NCBI GenBank assembly: GCA_027484885.1
Contig: JAIXSD010000299.1
Location: 1-8,409 of the forward strand
Direction of reading: 5' to 3'
DNA length: 8,409 nt
DNA from: Rubrivivax sp.
GTDB taxonomy: Bacteria > Pseudomonadota > Gammaproteobacteria > Burkholderiales > Burkholderiaceae_C
Under the pieces are notes generated by a model. The model was given only the letters and a program-made list of their open reading frames with translations. It ran no database searches and was not told where the DNA came from. The position numbers were made by a program, and so were the translations under genes. Below, piece by piece: positions 1-7,067 of the stretch (position 1 is its first letter; each line of letters begins with the position of its first letter).

Positions 1-10
1 CCTTCTGGTG

Positions 11-16
11 CACAAT
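11..16 (+). promoter_or_regulatory. Possible -10 element of a spc-operon promoter
   Basis: CACAAT matches the sigma-70 -10 consensus TATAAT at four of six positions. It sits in the context TTCTGGTGCACAATCT, which resembles TTTCTGCGATAATCT upstream of rpsD. The matching -35 element would lie before the window, so it cannot be judged. A transcript starting near position 23 would have a leader of about 175 nt before rplN. This is a weak call. Confidence 0.3.
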
Positions 17-39
17 CTAAAGCTTCGCCGAACGCACGG

Positions 40-55
40 CGCATCTTGTGATGCG
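40..55 (+). other. Leader hairpin 1 upstream of rplN
   Basis: CGCATC (40-45) and GATGCG (50-55) are perfectly complementary around a TTGT loop. Two G-U pairs could extend the stem outward. No T-run follows, so it does not look like an intrinsic terminator. Its function is unknown. Confidence 0.4.
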
Positions 56-153
56 TTATGGCCTCGGATCCGCCCTCAACTGCTGGGCGCGAAACTCACA
101 CAGGAGTGCTGAGAATCGCGTTTGGTCAACGGGCCCAAGACTGACCGATGAAT

Positions 154-172
154 TTGCTGCGCGATGCAGCAG
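154..172 (+). other. Leader hairpin 2 upstream of rplN
   Basis: TGCTGC (155-160) pairs perfectly with GCAGCA (166-171) around the loop GCGAT, and a T-G pair can close the base. It lies about 28 bases before the rplN start codon, so it could influence ribosome access or mRNA decay. That role is inferred from position only. Confidence 0.4.
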
Positions 173-199
173 AGGATTTGGGAAAAGTTGGGGATAGAC

Positions 200-568
200 A
201 TGATTCAAATGCAATCGCGACTCGATGTCGCGGACAACACTGGCGCCAAGTCCGTCATGTGCATCAAGGTGCTTGGTGGTTCCAAGCGTCGTTATGCCGG
301 GATTGGTGACATCATCAAGGTCAGCATCAAAGAAGCTGCGCCTCGCGCCCGCGTCAAAAAGGGTGAGGTCTACAGCGCTGTGGTGGTTCGCACCGCCAAG
401 GGCGTGCGTCGTCAAGACGGCTCTTTGGTCAAGTTCGACGGCAATGCCGCCGTGCTGCTGAACGCCAAGCTCGAGCCGATCGGCACTCGTATCTTCGGCC
501 CGGTGACGCGTGAACTGCGTACCGAGCGTTTCATGAAGATCGTGTCGCTGGCGCCTGAGGTTCTCTGA
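200..568 (+). CDS. rplN: 50S ribosomal protein L14
   Basis: L14 is a beta-barrel protein of the large subunit that binds 23S rRNA and forms part of the intersubunit bridge near helix h14 of 16S rRNA. The 122-residue product has the usual bacterial length. It shows the N-terminal start [18 protein letters not shown], the central basic stretch [20 protein letters not shown] (residues 36-55) and the conserved C-terminal [13 protein letters not shown] (95-107). An in-frame ATG lies 36 bases upstream at 164, but the family start is MIQMQ. A GGGGA sequence (190-194) sits just before the chosen ATG, so position 200 is preferred. It is the first gene of the spc cluster here; rplX follows after 26 bases. 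Confidence 0.98.
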   Translation: MIQMQSRLDVADNTGAKSVMCIKVLGGSKRRYAGIGDIIKVSIKEAAPRARVKKGEVYSAVVVRTAKGVRRQDGSLVKFDGNAAVLLNAKLEPIGTRIFGPVTRELRTERFMKIVSLAPEVL

Positions 569-594
569 GCTCAGCCACAGACAAAGGTATTGCC

Positions 595-912
595 ATGAAC
601 AAGATTCGCACAGGCGACGAGGTCATCGTTCTGACCGGCCGTGACAAAGGTAAGCGTGGTGCGGTGACGCAGCGCGTGGATGCTGATCACATCGTCGTCG
701 ACGGCATCAATGTCGTCAAAAAGCACGTCAAGCCCAACCCGATGAAGGGTACCACCGGTGGTGTGGTGGACAAGACGATGCCTATCCATCAATCCAACGT
801 GGCGATTTTCAACGCCGCATCCGGCAAGGCCGATCGCGTGGGCATCAAGCTGCTCGCCGATGGCAAGAAGGTGCGCGTTTACAAGTCGACCGGCGAAGAG
901 ATCAAGGCTTAA
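595..912 (+). CDS. rplX: 50S ribosomal protein L24
   Basis: L24 is one of the two assembly-initiator proteins of the large subunit: it binds the 5' domain of 23S rRNA and later lies near the peptide exit tunnel. The 105-residue product is of normal length. A KOW motif is visible at residues 4-24, with [16 protein letters not shown] as its core, followed by the typical [11 protein letters not shown] segment (39-49). AAAGGT (583-588) lies 6 bases before the ATG. The stop codon overlaps the ribosome-binding site of rplE, so the two genes are probably translated in close sequence. Confidence 0.98.
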   Translation: MNKIRTGDEVIVLTGRDKGKRGAVTQRVDADHIVVDGINVVKKHVKPNPMKGTTGGVVDKTMPIHQSNVAIFNAASGKADRVGIKLLADGKKVRVYKSTGEEIKA

Positions 913-922
913 GGGGTTCGAC

Positions 923-1462
923 ATGGCTCGTTTGCAAGCGTTTTATCGCGAAAAAGTTGTGCCTGACCTCTCGGCGAAGTTTGGTTACAAGTCGGTCATG
1001 GAAGTGCCGCGCATCACCAAGATCACCCTGAACATGGGTGTGAGTGAAGCGGTTGCCGACAAGAAGGTCATGGATCACGCCGTCGGCGACCTGACCAAGA
1101 TCGCTGGCCAGAAGCCCGTGGTCACGAAGTCGAAGAAGGCGATCGCCGGATTCAAGATTCGTGACTCCGTGCCCATCGGCTGCATGGTCACCCTGCGTGG
1201 CGTTCAGATGTACGAATTCCTGGACCGCTTTGTGACGATCGCGCTGCCGCGCGTTCGTGACTTCCGTGGTATCTCGGGTCGCTCGTTCGACGGCCGCGGC
1301 AACTACAACATCGGCGTCAAAGAACAGATCATCTTCCCTGAGATCGACTATGACAAGGTGGATGCGCTGCGTGGTTTGAACATCAGCATCACCACTACCG
1401 CCAAAACGGACGACGAAGCCAAGGCTCTCCTGGCTGCGTTCAAGTTTCCGTTCAAGAACTGA
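923..1462 (+). CDS. rplE: 50S ribosomal protein L5
   Basis: L5 is part of the 5S rRNA-L5-L18 complex in the central protuberance of the large subunit and contacts S13 across the subunit interface. The product has 179 residues, the same as E. coli L5. The conserved [17 protein letters not shown] segment (57-73) and the C-terminal KFPFKN are clear. The reading frame stays open upstream to 758, but that part overlaps rplX and is not L5-like. The ATG at 923 has AAGGGG (911-916) in front of it, overlapping the rplX stop. In E. coli, S8 represses the spc operon by binding mRNA at the start of rplE; no clear S8-type helix could be recognised here by eye. Confidence 0.98.
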   Translation: MARLQAFYREKVVPDLSAKFGYKSVMEVPRITKITLNMGVSEAVADKKVMDHAVGDLTKIAGQKPVVTKSKKAIAGFKIRDSVPIGCMVTLRGVQMYEFLDRFVTIALPRVRDFRGISGRSFDGRGNYNIGVKEQIIFPEIDYDKVDALRGLNISITTTAKTDDEAKALLAAFKFPFKN

Positions 1463-1470
1463 GGTGACTC

Positions 1471-1776
1471 GTGGCTAAAACTTCACTTATTCAACGTGAA
1501 CTGAAGCGCGATGCGTTGGTGGCCAAGTACGCAAAGAAATATGCGGAACTGAAGGCGATCATCAACGACGCGAAGAAGTCGGACGAAGAGCGCTACATCG
1601 CTCGCCTGGAGCTGCAGAAGCTGCCTCGCAATGCCTACCCGACCCGTCAGCGTAACCGCTGCGCGTTGACCGGCCGTCCCCGCGGTACCTTCCGCAAGTT
1701 CGGCTTGGCCCGTAACAAGATTCGTGAGCTGGCCTTCAAGGGCGACATCCCCGGTGTCGTCAAGGCCAGCTGGTAA
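1471..1776 (+). CDS. rpsN: 30S ribosomal protein S14 (zinc-free type)
   Basis: S14 binds the 3' major domain of 16S rRNA in the head of the small subunit. The product has 101 residues, the long form found in most proteobacteria. The signature region [20 protein letters not shown] (62-81) is intact and Cys64 is the only cysteine, so this is the C-minus form without a zinc ribbon. Translation starts at GTG. GAGGTG (1461-1466) overlaps the rplE stop codon and lies 4 bases before it, which suggests translational coupling to rplE. Confidence 0.98.
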   Translation: MAKTSLIQRELKRDALVAKYAKKYAELKAIINDAKKSDEERYIARLELQKLPRNAYPTRQRNRCALTGRPRGTFRKFGLARNKIRELAFKGDIPGVVKASW

Positions 1777-1801
1777 TCGGCACGATTAGGAGATTTCGCA
1801 A

Positions 1802-2197
1802 ATGAGCATGAGTGATCCTATCGCCGATATGCTGACCCGCATTCGCAACGCCCAGAGCGTTGAGAAGCCCAGCGTCGTGATGCCTTCCTCCAAGTTGAAG
1901 ATCGCGATCGCCAAGGTCCTGAAGGACGAGGGTTATATCGACAGTTTCGCAGTGCGCGGTGAAGCCGCTCGCCCGGAGCTGGAGATTGCGCTGAAGTACT
2001 ACGCCGGTCGTCCGGTGATCGAGCGCATCGAACGCGTGAGCCGTCCCGGCCTGCGCATTTACAAGGGCCGCCACGACATCCCTCAGGTCATGAATGGCCT
2101 GGGTGTGGCGATTGTCACTACGCCCCAGGGCGTGATGACCGACCGCAAAGCACGTCAAGCCGGCATCGGCGGCGAAGTGCTCTGCTACGTCGCCTAA
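1802..2197 (+). CDS. rpsH: 30S ribosomal protein S8
   Basis: S8 is a primary 16S rRNA-binding protein that organises the central domain of the small subunit. In E. coli it also acts as the translational repressor of the spc operon. The product has 131 residues. The S8 signature [17 protein letters not shown] (101-117) and the terminal GGEVLCYVA are intact. Two start codons are possible, at 1802 (MSMSDPIAD) and 1808 (MSDPIAD). AGGAGA (1788-1793) lies 8 bases before the first, which also matches the known betaproteobacterial N-terminus, so 1802 is preferred. Confidence 0.98.
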   Translation: MSMSDPIADMLTRIRNAQSVEKPSVVMPSSKLKIAIAKVLKDEGYIDSFAVRGEAARPELEIALKYYAGRPVIERIERVSRPGLRIYKGRHDIPQVMNGLGVAIVTTPQGVMTDRKARQAGIGGEVLCYVA

Positions 2198-2216
2198 GCG
2201 CAAGGAGAGACACACA

Positions 2217-2750
2217 ATGTCCCGCGTTGGAAAAATGCCGGTCGCCATTCCCCAGGGAGTGGATGTGACCATCACTGCTGACCAAGTCAGCGTCAAGGGC
2301 GCTCTGGGCACGCTGGTGCGTCCCCTGAACGGCCTCGTGACCATCAAGAATGAAGGCGGCCAGCTGTCTTTCGTTCCCCGTGACGACTCCTCCGCCGCTG
2401 GCGCGATGAGCGGCACCGTCCGCGCTCTGGTGGCCAATATGGTCAACGGCGTGAGCAAGGGTTTCGAGAAGAAGCTGAACCTGGTTGGCGTGGGCTTCCG
2501 TGCCCAGGCTCAAGGTCAAAAGCTGAACCTGCAGATCGGTTTCTCTCACCCCGTGGTGAAGGACATGCCGGCTGGTATCAAGGTTGAGTGCCCGACCCAG
2601 ACCGAAATTCTGATCAAGGGCGCGGATCGCCAGGTCGTCGGACAACTGGCCGCAGAAGTGCGCGCCTTCCGTCCGCCGGAACCCTACAAGGGCAAGGGCA
2701 TCCGCTATTCCGACGAGAAGGTCTCTCTCAAAGAGACCAAGAAGAAGTAA
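2217..2750 (+). CDS. rplF: 50S ribosomal protein L6
   Basis: L6 binds 23S rRNA near the sarcin-ricin loop and the base of the L7/L12 stalk, where translation factors dock. The 177-residue length equals that of E. coli L6. The protein contains two similar alpha/beta domains (about 1-82 and 83-177). The signature [11 protein letters not shown] (154-164) and a basic C-terminal tail ending KETKKK are present. A strong AAGGAG (2202-2207) lies 9 bases before the ATG. The TAA stop overlaps the ribosome-binding site of rplR. Confidence 0.98.
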   Translation: MSRVGKMPVAIPQGVDVTITADQVSVKGALGTLVRPLNGLVTIKNEGGQLSFVPRDDSSAAGAMSGTVRALVANMVNGVSKGFEKKLNLVGVGFRAQAQGQKLNLQIGFSHPVVKDMPAGIKVECPTQTEILIKGADRQVVGQLAAEVRAFRPPEPYKGKGIRYSDEKVSLKETKKK

Positions 2751-2761
2751 GGAGCAGCGCC

Positions 2762-3127
2762 ATGTTGACCAAAAAAGAACAGCGCATCCGTCGCTCGCGT
2801 CAGACTCGCGCCCGCATTGCGGTGCAGCGCGTCGTTCGCCTGACGGTGTTCCGCTCCAATCTGCACATCTACGCAAGCGTCATCTCCGACGATGGCACCC
2901 GTGTGTTGGCCAGCGCTTCGACCGCCGAGAAGGCAGTCCGCGAACAACTGGGCGGCGCAGGCAAGGGTGGCAATGTGGCCGCAGCCACATTGATCGGCAA
3001 GCGCATCGCCGAAAAGGCGAAGGCTGCTGGTATCGAGAAGGTTGCTTTCGACCGCGCAGGTTTCGCCTATCACGGTCGTGTCAAGGCTCTGGCCGAAGCA
3101 GCCCGCGAAGCCGGCCTGCAGTTCTGA
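2762..3127 (+). CDS. rplR: 50S ribosomal protein L18
   Basis: L18 binds 5S rRNA together with L5 and anchors it in the central protuberance. The product has 121 residues, close to the usual 117-120. It has the arginine-rich N-terminus typical of L18 ([19 protein letters not shown]), the [16 protein letters not shown] core (26-41) and the C-terminal [20 protein letters not shown] (96-115). The frame is open upstream to 2588, but that stretch overlaps rplF and is unlike L18. The ATG at 2762 has AAGGAG (2749-2754) 7 bases before it. Confidence 0.98.
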   Translation: MLTKKEQRIRRSRQTRARIAVQRVVRLTVFRSNLHIYASVISDDGTRVLASASTAEKAVREQLGGAGKGGNVAAATLIGKRIAEKAKAAGIEKVAFDRAGFAYHGRVKALAEAAREAGLQF

Positions 3128-3145
3128 CGCAAAAAGGATTTCGAA

Positions 3146-3664
3146 ATGGCAAAGTTTCAACCCCGCGTGCAGACCGAAGGCAATGACGACGGCCTGAAGG
3201 AAAAGATGATCGCGATCAACCGCGTCACCAAGGTGGTGAAGGGTGGTCGTACTCTGAGCTTCGCCGCGTTGACGGTGGTCGGTGATGGCAATGGCCGCAT
3301 CGGTATGGGCAAGGGCAAGGCGAAGGAAGTTCCCGTCGCCGTGCAAAAGGCGATGGAATCTGCCCGTCGCAACATGATCAAGGTTGACCTGCGCAACGGC
3401 ACCATTCACCACAACGTGGTGGGCGGCCATGGCGCAGCCAGCGTGATGATGATTCCCGCACAAGCTGGTACTGGCGTGATCGCTGGCGGCCCGATGCGCG
3501 CGGTCTTCGAAGTGATGGGCGTGACCGACATCGTGACCAAGAGCCACGGTTCGACCAACCCGTACAACATGGTTCGCGCCACTCTGGACGCGCTGAAGCG
3601 CTCCACGACGGCTGCGGAAGTCGCCGCCAAGCGCGGCAAGTCGGTCGAAGAAATTCTCGGCTGA
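3146..3664 (+). CDS. rpsE: 30S ribosomal protein S5
   Basis: S5 lies on the solvent side of the small subunit at the junction of head and body. It affects decoding accuracy and mRNA unwinding. The product has 172 residues. The N-terminal double-stranded-RNA-binding domain spans about 20-83, with [20 protein letters not shown] (25-44) as its core. The VKGGR loop (31-35) is where spectinomycin-resistance changes occur in E. coli; no deletion is seen here. The C-terminal domain shows [14 protein letters not shown] (107-120), [12 protein letters not shown] (135-146) and [19 protein letters not shown] (3134-3139) lies 6 bases before the ATG. Confidence 0.98.
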   Translation: MAKFQPRVQTEGNDDGLKEKMIAINRVTKVVKGGRTLSFAALTVVGDGNGRIGMGKGKAKEVPVAVQKAMESARRNMIKVDLRNGTIHHNVVGGHGAASVMMIPAQAGTGVIAGGPMRAVFEVMGVTDIVTKSHGSTNPYNMVRATLDALKRSTTAAEVAAKRGKSVEEILG

Positions 3665-3687
3665 TTCGCCAGCATTGGAGTAGACAC

Positions 3688-3870
3688 ATGTCTGACAAGA
3701 AAACCGTAACCGTCAAGTTGGTTCGCAGCCCCATCGGCACCCGTGCTTCGCACCGTGCCACCGTGGTGGGTCTGGGCCTGCGCAAGCTGAACAGCACCAG
3801 CGTGTTGGAAGACACGCCGGCCGTGCGCGGCATGATCAACAAGATCGCCTATCTCGTGCAGGTGCTGTAA
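3688..3870 (+). CDS. rpmD: 50S ribosomal protein L30
   Basis: L30 is a small large-subunit protein with a ferredoxin-like fold that binds 23S rRNA. The 60-residue length is typical of the bacterial form. The conserved core [20 protein letters not shown] (10-29) is followed by [20 protein letters not shown] and a C-terminal hydrophobic strand ending AYLVQVL. TGGAG (3676-3680) lies 7 bases before the ATG. It sits between rpsE and rplO, its standard place in spc operons. Confidence 0.98.
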   Translation: MSDKKTVTVKLVRSPIGTRASHRATVVGLGLRKLNSTSVLEDTPAVRGMINKIAYLVQVL

Positions 3871-3896
3871 GCACCGTCACGAACCGAGGACAACAC

Positions 3897-4328
3897 ATGC
3901 AACTCAATACCATTCAGCCCGCAGCTGGCGCTAAGCACGCCAAGCGTCGCGTGGGCCGTGGCATCGGCTCCGGTCTGGGCAAGACCGCTGGCCGTGGTCA
4001 CAAGGGTCAGAAGTCGCGCGCAGGCGGCTACCACAAGGTGGGTTTCGAAGGCGGTCAAATGCCTCTGCAACGTCGCCTGCCCAAGCGTGGTTTCAAGTCG
4101 GCTTCGTTGAAGTTCAACGCCGAAGTGAACCTGGACGATCTGCAAGCCCTGGTGGCTGACGAGATCGATCTGATGACGCTCAAGGCTGTGGGCCTGGTGC
4201 CTGAGCTGACCAAGAACGCCAAGGTCATCCTGTCGGGTTCGATCAGCCGCAAGATCACGCTCAAGGGCGTGGGCGCGACGGCTGGCGCCAAGGCTGCCAT
4301 CGAGGCTGCCGGCGGCTCGGTCGCTTAA
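3897..4328 (+). CDS. rplO: 50S ribosomal protein L15
   Basis: L15 is a late-assembly large-subunit protein whose long N-terminal extension threads through 23S rRNA. The 143-residue length is close to E. coli L15 (144). The Gly/Arg/Lys-rich extension is clear at residues 17-44 (for example [20 protein letters not shown]), followed by the [18 protein letters not shown] segment (49-66). The globular C-terminal domain ends with the signature region at about 109-140. GAGGA (3886-3890) lies 6 bases before the ATG. secY follows after 20 bases. Confidence 0.98.
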   Translation: MQLNTIQPAAGAKHAKRRVGRGIGSGLGKTAGRGHKGQKSRAGGYHKVGFEGGQMPLQRRLPKRGFKSASLKFNAEVNLDDLQALVADEIDLMTLKAVGLVPELTKNAKVILSGSISRKITLKGVGATAGAKAAIEAAGGSVA

Positions 4329-4348
4329 AGCTTTAGGAACAAGGCACA

Positions 4349-5659
4349 GTGGCTACCAACGCAAACCAACTGGCCAAGAGCGGCAAGTTCGGCGACCTGC
4401 GTCGTCGACTTGTGTTTCTGTTGCTGGCCCTGGTCGTGTATCGCATCGGGGGTCATATCCCCGTGCCTGGTATCGATCCGGCTCAGCTGCAGCAGTTCTT
4501 CAAGGGTCAGGAGGGTGGCATCCTGAGCCTGTTCAATATGTTCTCGGGCGGTGCGCTGTCGCGCTTCACCGTCTTCGCGCTGGGCATCACGCCCTACATC
4601 TCGGCATCGATCGTGATCCAGTTGATGGGTTATGTCGTGCCGTCGCTGGAAGCGCTGAAGAAGGAAGGCGAGGCTGGCCGCCGCAAGATTACGCAGTACA
4701 CGCGCTACGGCACCCTGGGCCTGGCCTTGTTCCAGTCGCTGAGCATCGCTCTTGCGCTGGAAAGCTCGGCAGGTTTGGTGGTCAATCCTGGTTTTGGTTT
4801 CCGCCTGACGGCGGTGTCCAGCCTGGTGGCCGGCACGATGTTCCTGATGTGGTTGGGTGAGCAGATCACGGAACGTGGTCTGGGCAATGGGATCTCGATC
4901 CTGATCTTCGGCGGTATCGCTGCAGGTTTGCCTGGCGCCATCGGTGGTTTGTTGGAGCTGGTTCGCACAGGTGCCATGGGCCCGGTGTCCTTCCTGTTCC
5001 TGGCTGCAGTTGTCGTGGCTGTGACCTATCTTGTGGTGTTCGTCGAGCGCGGTCAGCGCAAGATCTTGGTGAATTACGCCAAGCGCCAGGTCGGTAACAA
5101 GGTCTACGGTGGCCAGTCCTCGCACCTGCCGCTGAAGCTGAACATGTCGGGCGTGATCCCGCCGATCTTCGCGTCGTCCATCATCCTGCTGCCGACCACG
5201 ATCGTGAGTTGGTTTGCGACCGGTGATGGCCTGCGCTGGTTGAAAGATCTTGCTGGCATGGTGGCGCCAGGACAGCCGATTTACGTGCTGCTCTACGCCG
5301 CTGCCATCGTGTTCTTCTGCTTCTTCTACACGGCTCTGGTGTTCAACAGCCGCGAGACTGCAGACAACCTGAAGAAGAGCGGCGCGTTCATTCCGGGTAT
5401 TCGCCCGGGTGACCAGACTGCCAAGCATATTGACAAGATCTTGTCGCGTTTGACCCTGGCTGGCGCCATCTACATCACCGGTGTGTGCTTGCTGCCAGAG
5501 TTCTTGACCTTGAAGTACAACGTGCCCTTCTATTTCGGTGGCACTTCCTTGCTGATCATTGTGGTGGTCACCATGGACTTCTGGGCTCAGGTGCAGTCTT
5601 ACGTGATGAGCCAGCAGTATGAATCGCTGCTGAAGAAGGCAAATTTCAAGGCCAGCTGA
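4349..5659 (+). CDS. secY: Preprotein translocase subunit SecY
   Basis: SecY is the channel-forming subunit of the inner-membrane SecYEG translocon. It passes unfolded proteins across the membrane, powered by SecA, or inserts membrane proteins delivered by SRP. The 436-residue product has ten hydrophobic segments at about 21-38, 76-98, 117-138, 152-172, 178-200, 212-232, 266-289, 311-332, 368-388 and 396-412. The plug region (about 55-75) contains the conserved [12 protein letters not shown]. The cytoplasmic loop at 233-265 begins ERGQRKI. The next loop carries FIPGIRPG (347-354), where Arg352 corresponds to the functionally important E. coli Arg357. The start is GTG, with AGGA (4335-4338) 10 bases upstream. 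The gene is complete with no frameshift. Confidence 0.98.
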   Translation: MATNANQLAKSGKFGDLRRRLVFLLLALVVYRIGGHIPVPGIDPAQLQQFFKGQEGGILSLFNMFSGGALSRFTVFALGITPYISASIVIQLMGYVVPSLEALKKEGEAGRRKITQYTRYGTLGLALFQSLSIALALESSAGLVVNPGFGFRLTAVSSLVAGTMFLMWLGEQITERGLGNGISILIFGGIAAGLPGAIGGLLELVRTGAMGPVSFLFLAAVVVAVTYLVVFVERGQRKILVNYAKRQVGNKVYGGQSSHLPLKLNMSGVIPPIFASSIILLPTTIVSWFATGDGLRWLKDLAGMVAPGQPIYVLLYAAAIVFFCFFYTALVFNSRETADNLKKSGAFIPGIRPGDQTAKHIDKILSRLTLAGAIYITGVCLLPEFLTLKYNVPFYFGGTSLLIIVVVTMDFWAQVQSYVMSQQYESLLKKANFKAS

Positions 5660-5702
5660 AAAGCTGAGTCCACGTTTAATCAATTTCCATCAGAACAGAA
5701 AC

Positions 5703-5708
5703 GAAGGC
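5703..5708 (+). promoter_or_regulatory. Poorly spaced ribosome-binding site of infA
   Basis: The only purine-rich stretch before infA is GAAGG at 5703-5707, just one base from the ATG, compared with 4-10 bases for the other genes here. IF-1 may therefore be translated with little Shine-Dalgarno help, or by reinitiation after secY (49-base gap). The IF-1 N-terminus [11 protein letters not shown] leaves no better start codon. Confidence 0.45.
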
Positions 5709-5927
5709 ATGGCGAAAGACGACGTCATTCAGATGCAAGGCGAGATTCTTGAGAATCTTCCTAATGCCACGTTTCGTGTGAAGCTGGAGAACGGGCATGT
5801 CGTTCTCGGCCACATCTCCGGCAAGATGCGTATGCATTACATCCGCATCCTGCCCGGCGACAAAGTCACCGTAGAACTGACCCCGTACGATTTGAGTCGT
5901 GCTCGCATCGTATTCCGGGCGAAGTGA
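5709..5927 (+). CDS. infA: Translation initiation factor IF-1
   Basis: IF-1 binds the A site of the small subunit during initiation and supports the action of IF-2 and IF-3. The 72-residue product is exactly the usual length. It consists of a single S1-like OB-fold domain: [20 protein letters not shown] (9-28), [20 protein letters not shown] (34-53) and [15 protein letters not shown] (56-70). In E. coli infA lies elsewhere in the genome, but placement between secY and rpmJ is common in betaproteobacteria and Gram-positives. Many Burkholderiales carry a second infA; whether this one does cannot be seen here. The Shine-Dalgarno spacing is unusually short. Confidence 0.97.
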   Translation: MAKDDVIQMQGEILENLPNATFRVKLENGHVVLGHISGKMRMHYIRILPGDKVTVELTPYDLSRARIVFRAK

Positions 5928-5948
5928 GCTTTTCTTTTCCCCGGTTAC

Positions 5949-5965
5949 GCGCTGTGAGCGCATTT
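5949..5965 (+). other. Small GC-rich hairpin between infA and rpmJ
   Basis: GCGCT (5949-5953) and AGCGC (5957-5961) can pair around the three-base loop GTG, followed by ATTT. A pyrimidine tract (5931-5942) precedes it. The stem is short and the T-run minimal, so a complete terminator is unlikely; it may be a weak attenuator or a processing or stability element. Confidence 0.35.
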
Positions 5966-5986
5966 GAGTAGGTCAAGGAGCAGACC

Positions 5987-6100
5987 ATGAAAGTTTCGGC
6001 ATCCGTCAAGCAGATGTGCCGCAATTGCAAGATCATCCGTCGCAAGGGCGTGGTGCGTGTGATCTGTACCGATCCGCGCCACAAACAGCGTCAAGGCTGA
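5987..6100 (+). CDS. rpmJ: 50S ribosomal protein L36 (zinc-binding type)
   Basis: L36 is the smallest large-subunit protein and folds around one zinc ion while bound to 23S rRNA. The 37-codon gene encodes [20 protein letters not shown], continues [17 protein letters not shown], and ends with TGA. Cys11, Cys14, Cys27 and His32 form the C-C-C-H zinc site, so this is the C-plus form. A strong AAGGAG (5975-5980) lies 6 bases before the ATG. It sits between infA and rpsM, joining the spc and alpha gene groups. Length and every key residue fit the family. Confidence 0.98.
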   Translation: MKVSASVKQMCRNCKIIRRKGVVRVICTDPRHKQRQG

Positions 6101-6134
6101 TTGCTGCACGACACGAGCGAATTAGAGGACGCAC

Positions 6135-6500
6135 ATGGCACGTATTGCTGGTATCAACATTCCGCCGCATAAGCACACTGAGATTGGTCTGACTTCGATC
6201 TACGGCGTTGGCCGTACGACGGCTCAGAAGATCTGCACGTCTTGCGGTATTCCTTTCGACAAGAAGGTCAAGGACCTCACCGACGCTGATCTGGAAAAGA
6301 TCCGTGACGAAGTGGGCCGCATGACCATCGAAGGCGACCTGCGTCGCGAGATGTCGATCAACATCAAGCGTCTGATGGACCTCGGTTGCTACCGTGGTTT
6401 CCGTCACCGCCGTGGTCTGCCGATGCGCGGTCAGCGTACTCGCACGAACGCTCGCACTCGTAAGGGCCCGCGCAAGTCGGCCGCTACGGGCAAAAAGTGA
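6135..6500 (+). CDS. rpsM: 30S ribosomal protein S13
   Basis: S13 lies at the top of the small-subunit head and forms bridges to L5 and 23S rRNA; its C-terminal tail contacts the P-site tRNA. The product has 121 residues. The helix-two-turns-helix region is at the N-terminal side ([20 protein letters not shown], residues 2-21, then [13 protein letters not shown]). The signature [14 protein letters not shown] spans 98-111, with a lysine-rich tail after it. AGAGGA (6124-6129) lies 5 bases before the ATG. Only 34 bases separate it from rpmJ, too few for the long S4-binding pseudoknot leader found before rpsM in E. coli unless that structure extends into rpmJ. Confidence 0.98.
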   Translation: MARIAGINIPPHKHTEIGLTSIYGVGRTTAQKICTSCGIPFDKKVKDLTDADLEKIRDEVGRMTIEGDLRREMSINIKRLMDLGCYRGFRHRRGLPMRGQRTRTNARTRKGPRKSAATGKK

Positions 6501-6529
6501 TCTGCGCAAAGCATTGAAAGAAGGTCAAG

Positions 6530-6934
6530 ATGGCAAAAGCACCCAATAACTCGGCTGCGCAACGCGTTCGCAAGAAGGTTCGCAAGAACGTTGCCGATGG
6601 CATTGCACACGTTCACGCGTCGTTCAATAACACGATCATCACGATCACCGACCGTCAAGGCGGTGCTCTGTCCTGGGCTTCCAGCGGCGGCCAAGGCTTC
6701 AAGGGTTCGCGCAAGTCGACCCCCTTCGCAGCCCAGGTGGCAGCTGAAGTGGCGGGCCGTGCTGCTCAAGACCAAGGCATCAAGAACCTGGACGTCAAGA
6801 TCAAGGGCCCCGGCCCGGGTCGTGAGTCGTCGGTTCGTGCCCTGGGTGCTCTGGGCATCCGGATCAACTCGATCTCTGATGTGACTCCGGTGCCGCACAA
6901 CGGCTGCCGTCCGCAAAAGCGTCGTCGCATCTAA
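6530..6934 (+). CDS. rpsK: 30S ribosomal protein S11
   Basis: S11 is on the platform of the small subunit near the mRNA exit and the Shine-Dalgarno helix. The product has 134 residues, a little longer than E. coli S11 (129) through its N-terminus. The core [19 protein letters not shown] (27-45), the segment [18 protein letters not shown] (56-73) and [18 protein letters not shown] (92-109) are typical. Asn124-Gly125 in VPHNGCRPQ corresponds to the Asn-Gly site that becomes isoaspartate in E. coli S11. The tail reads RPQKRRRI where E. coli has RPPKKRRV. AAGG (6521-6524) lies 5 bases before the ATG. Confidence 0.98.
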   Translation: MAKAPNNSAAQRVRKKVRKNVADGIAHVHASFNNTIITITDRQGGALSWASSGGQGFKGSRKSTPFAAQVAAEVAGRAAQDQGIKNLDVKIKGPGPGRESSVRALGALGIRINSISDVTPVPHNGCRPQKRRRI

Positions 6935-6935
6935 G

Positions 6936-6966
6936 TTTCCACGGATGTTCGCTTTTCTGCGATAAT
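6936..6966 (+). promoter_or_regulatory. Candidate sigma-70 promoter upstream of rpsD
   Basis: GATAAT (6961-6966) matches the -10 consensus at five of six positions. It is preceded by TG one base upstream (6958-6959), giving the extended -10 form TGnNATAAT. The best -35 match, TTTCCA (6936-6941, four of six), is separated by 19 bases, longer than ideal, so the extended -10 would carry most of the recognition. The predicted start is near 6973, giving an rpsD leader of about 205 nt. The signal lies just after the rpsK stop codon. Confidence 0.6.
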
Positions 6967-6980
6967 CTGCGGTTACTCAT

Positions 6981-7011
6981 CGCCGGCGGGTACGTAAGTG
7001 CCGCGCCGGCG
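6981..7011 (+). repeat. GC-only inverted repeat in the rpsD leader
   Basis: CGCCGGCG occurs at 6981-6988 and again at 7004-7011. The octamer is its own reverse complement, so the two copies are both a direct and an inverted repeat and can form an 8-bp stem with a 15-base loop. Two inner G-C pairs (6989-6990 with 7001-7002) could extend it with a bulge. It lies about 8 nt after the predicted transcription start. Confidence 0.6.
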
Positions 7012-7020
7012 GTTCTGTTG

Positions 7021-7034
7021 AAGCCTTCGGGCTT
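7021..7034 (+). other. UUCG-tetraloop hairpin in the rpsD leader
   Basis: AAGCC (7021-7025) and GGCTT (7030-7034) form a perfect five-pair stem closed by the very stable C(UUCG)G loop, followed by the T-rich GTTTGT. It resembles a short attenuator. AAGCC can also pair with the second GGCTT at 7041-7045, giving an alternative fold. Confidence 0.5.
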
Positions 7035-7049
7035 GTTTGTGGCTTGTTG

Positions 7050-7067
7050 AGGGCGCTTTGGCGCCTT
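7050..7067 (+). other. Second GC-rich hairpin in the rpsD leader
   Basis: AGGGCGC (7050-7056) pairs with GCGCCTT (7061-7067) around TTTG, seven pairs including one G-T. No strong T-run follows. Its 3' arm overlaps GCCTTCCGGGCT (7063-7074), an imperfect copy of the 7023-7033 hairpin sequence, so alternative pairings are possible. Confidence 0.5.

Larger units (their letters stand above)
1..199 (+). other. Non-coding region upstream of rplN
   Basis: No supported gene lies here. The forward frames hit stops early or give sequence unlike S17, the protein whose gene (rpsQ) normally precedes rplN, so rpsQ is either further upstream or absent. The region holds a possible -10 element near its left edge and two short perfect hairpins (40-55 and 154-172). 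It probably serves as the promoter and leader region of the spc operon, but this is inferred from position and the weak signals listed separately. Confidence 0.6.

Noticed and set aside
2..115. Open frame at the left edge as a possible end of rpsQ
   Set aside because: Its 37 residues lack the S17 C-terminal pattern, so it was not called a partial gene.
164..199. Upstream ATG for rplN
   Set aside because: The 12 extra residues are not part of L14, the codon lies inside the 154-172 hairpin, and [10 protein letters not shown] is the conserved family start.
758..922. Upstream extension of the rplE frame
   Set aside because: It overlaps rplX in another frame and is unlike L5. The ATG at 923 has a Shine-Dalgarno sequence and gives the standard 179-residue protein.
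895..960. Possible S8-binding helix at the rplE start, as in E. coli
   Set aside because: Only a weak four-pair stem around CGTTTGCAAGCG was found, without the features of the 16S rRNA helix 21 site. A covariance-model search would be needed to decide.
2588..2761. Upstream extension of the rplR frame
   Set aside because: It overlaps the end of rplF and its sequence is unlike L18. The ATG at 2762 follows AAGGAG and gives the usual L18 N-terminus.
4325..5683. A 452-codon open frame on the minus strand covering all of secY
   Set aside because: It lies entirely opposite a well-recognised SecY gene. GC-rich third positions make long antisense frames common. Its product is rich in His, Gln and Arg with no recognisable domain.
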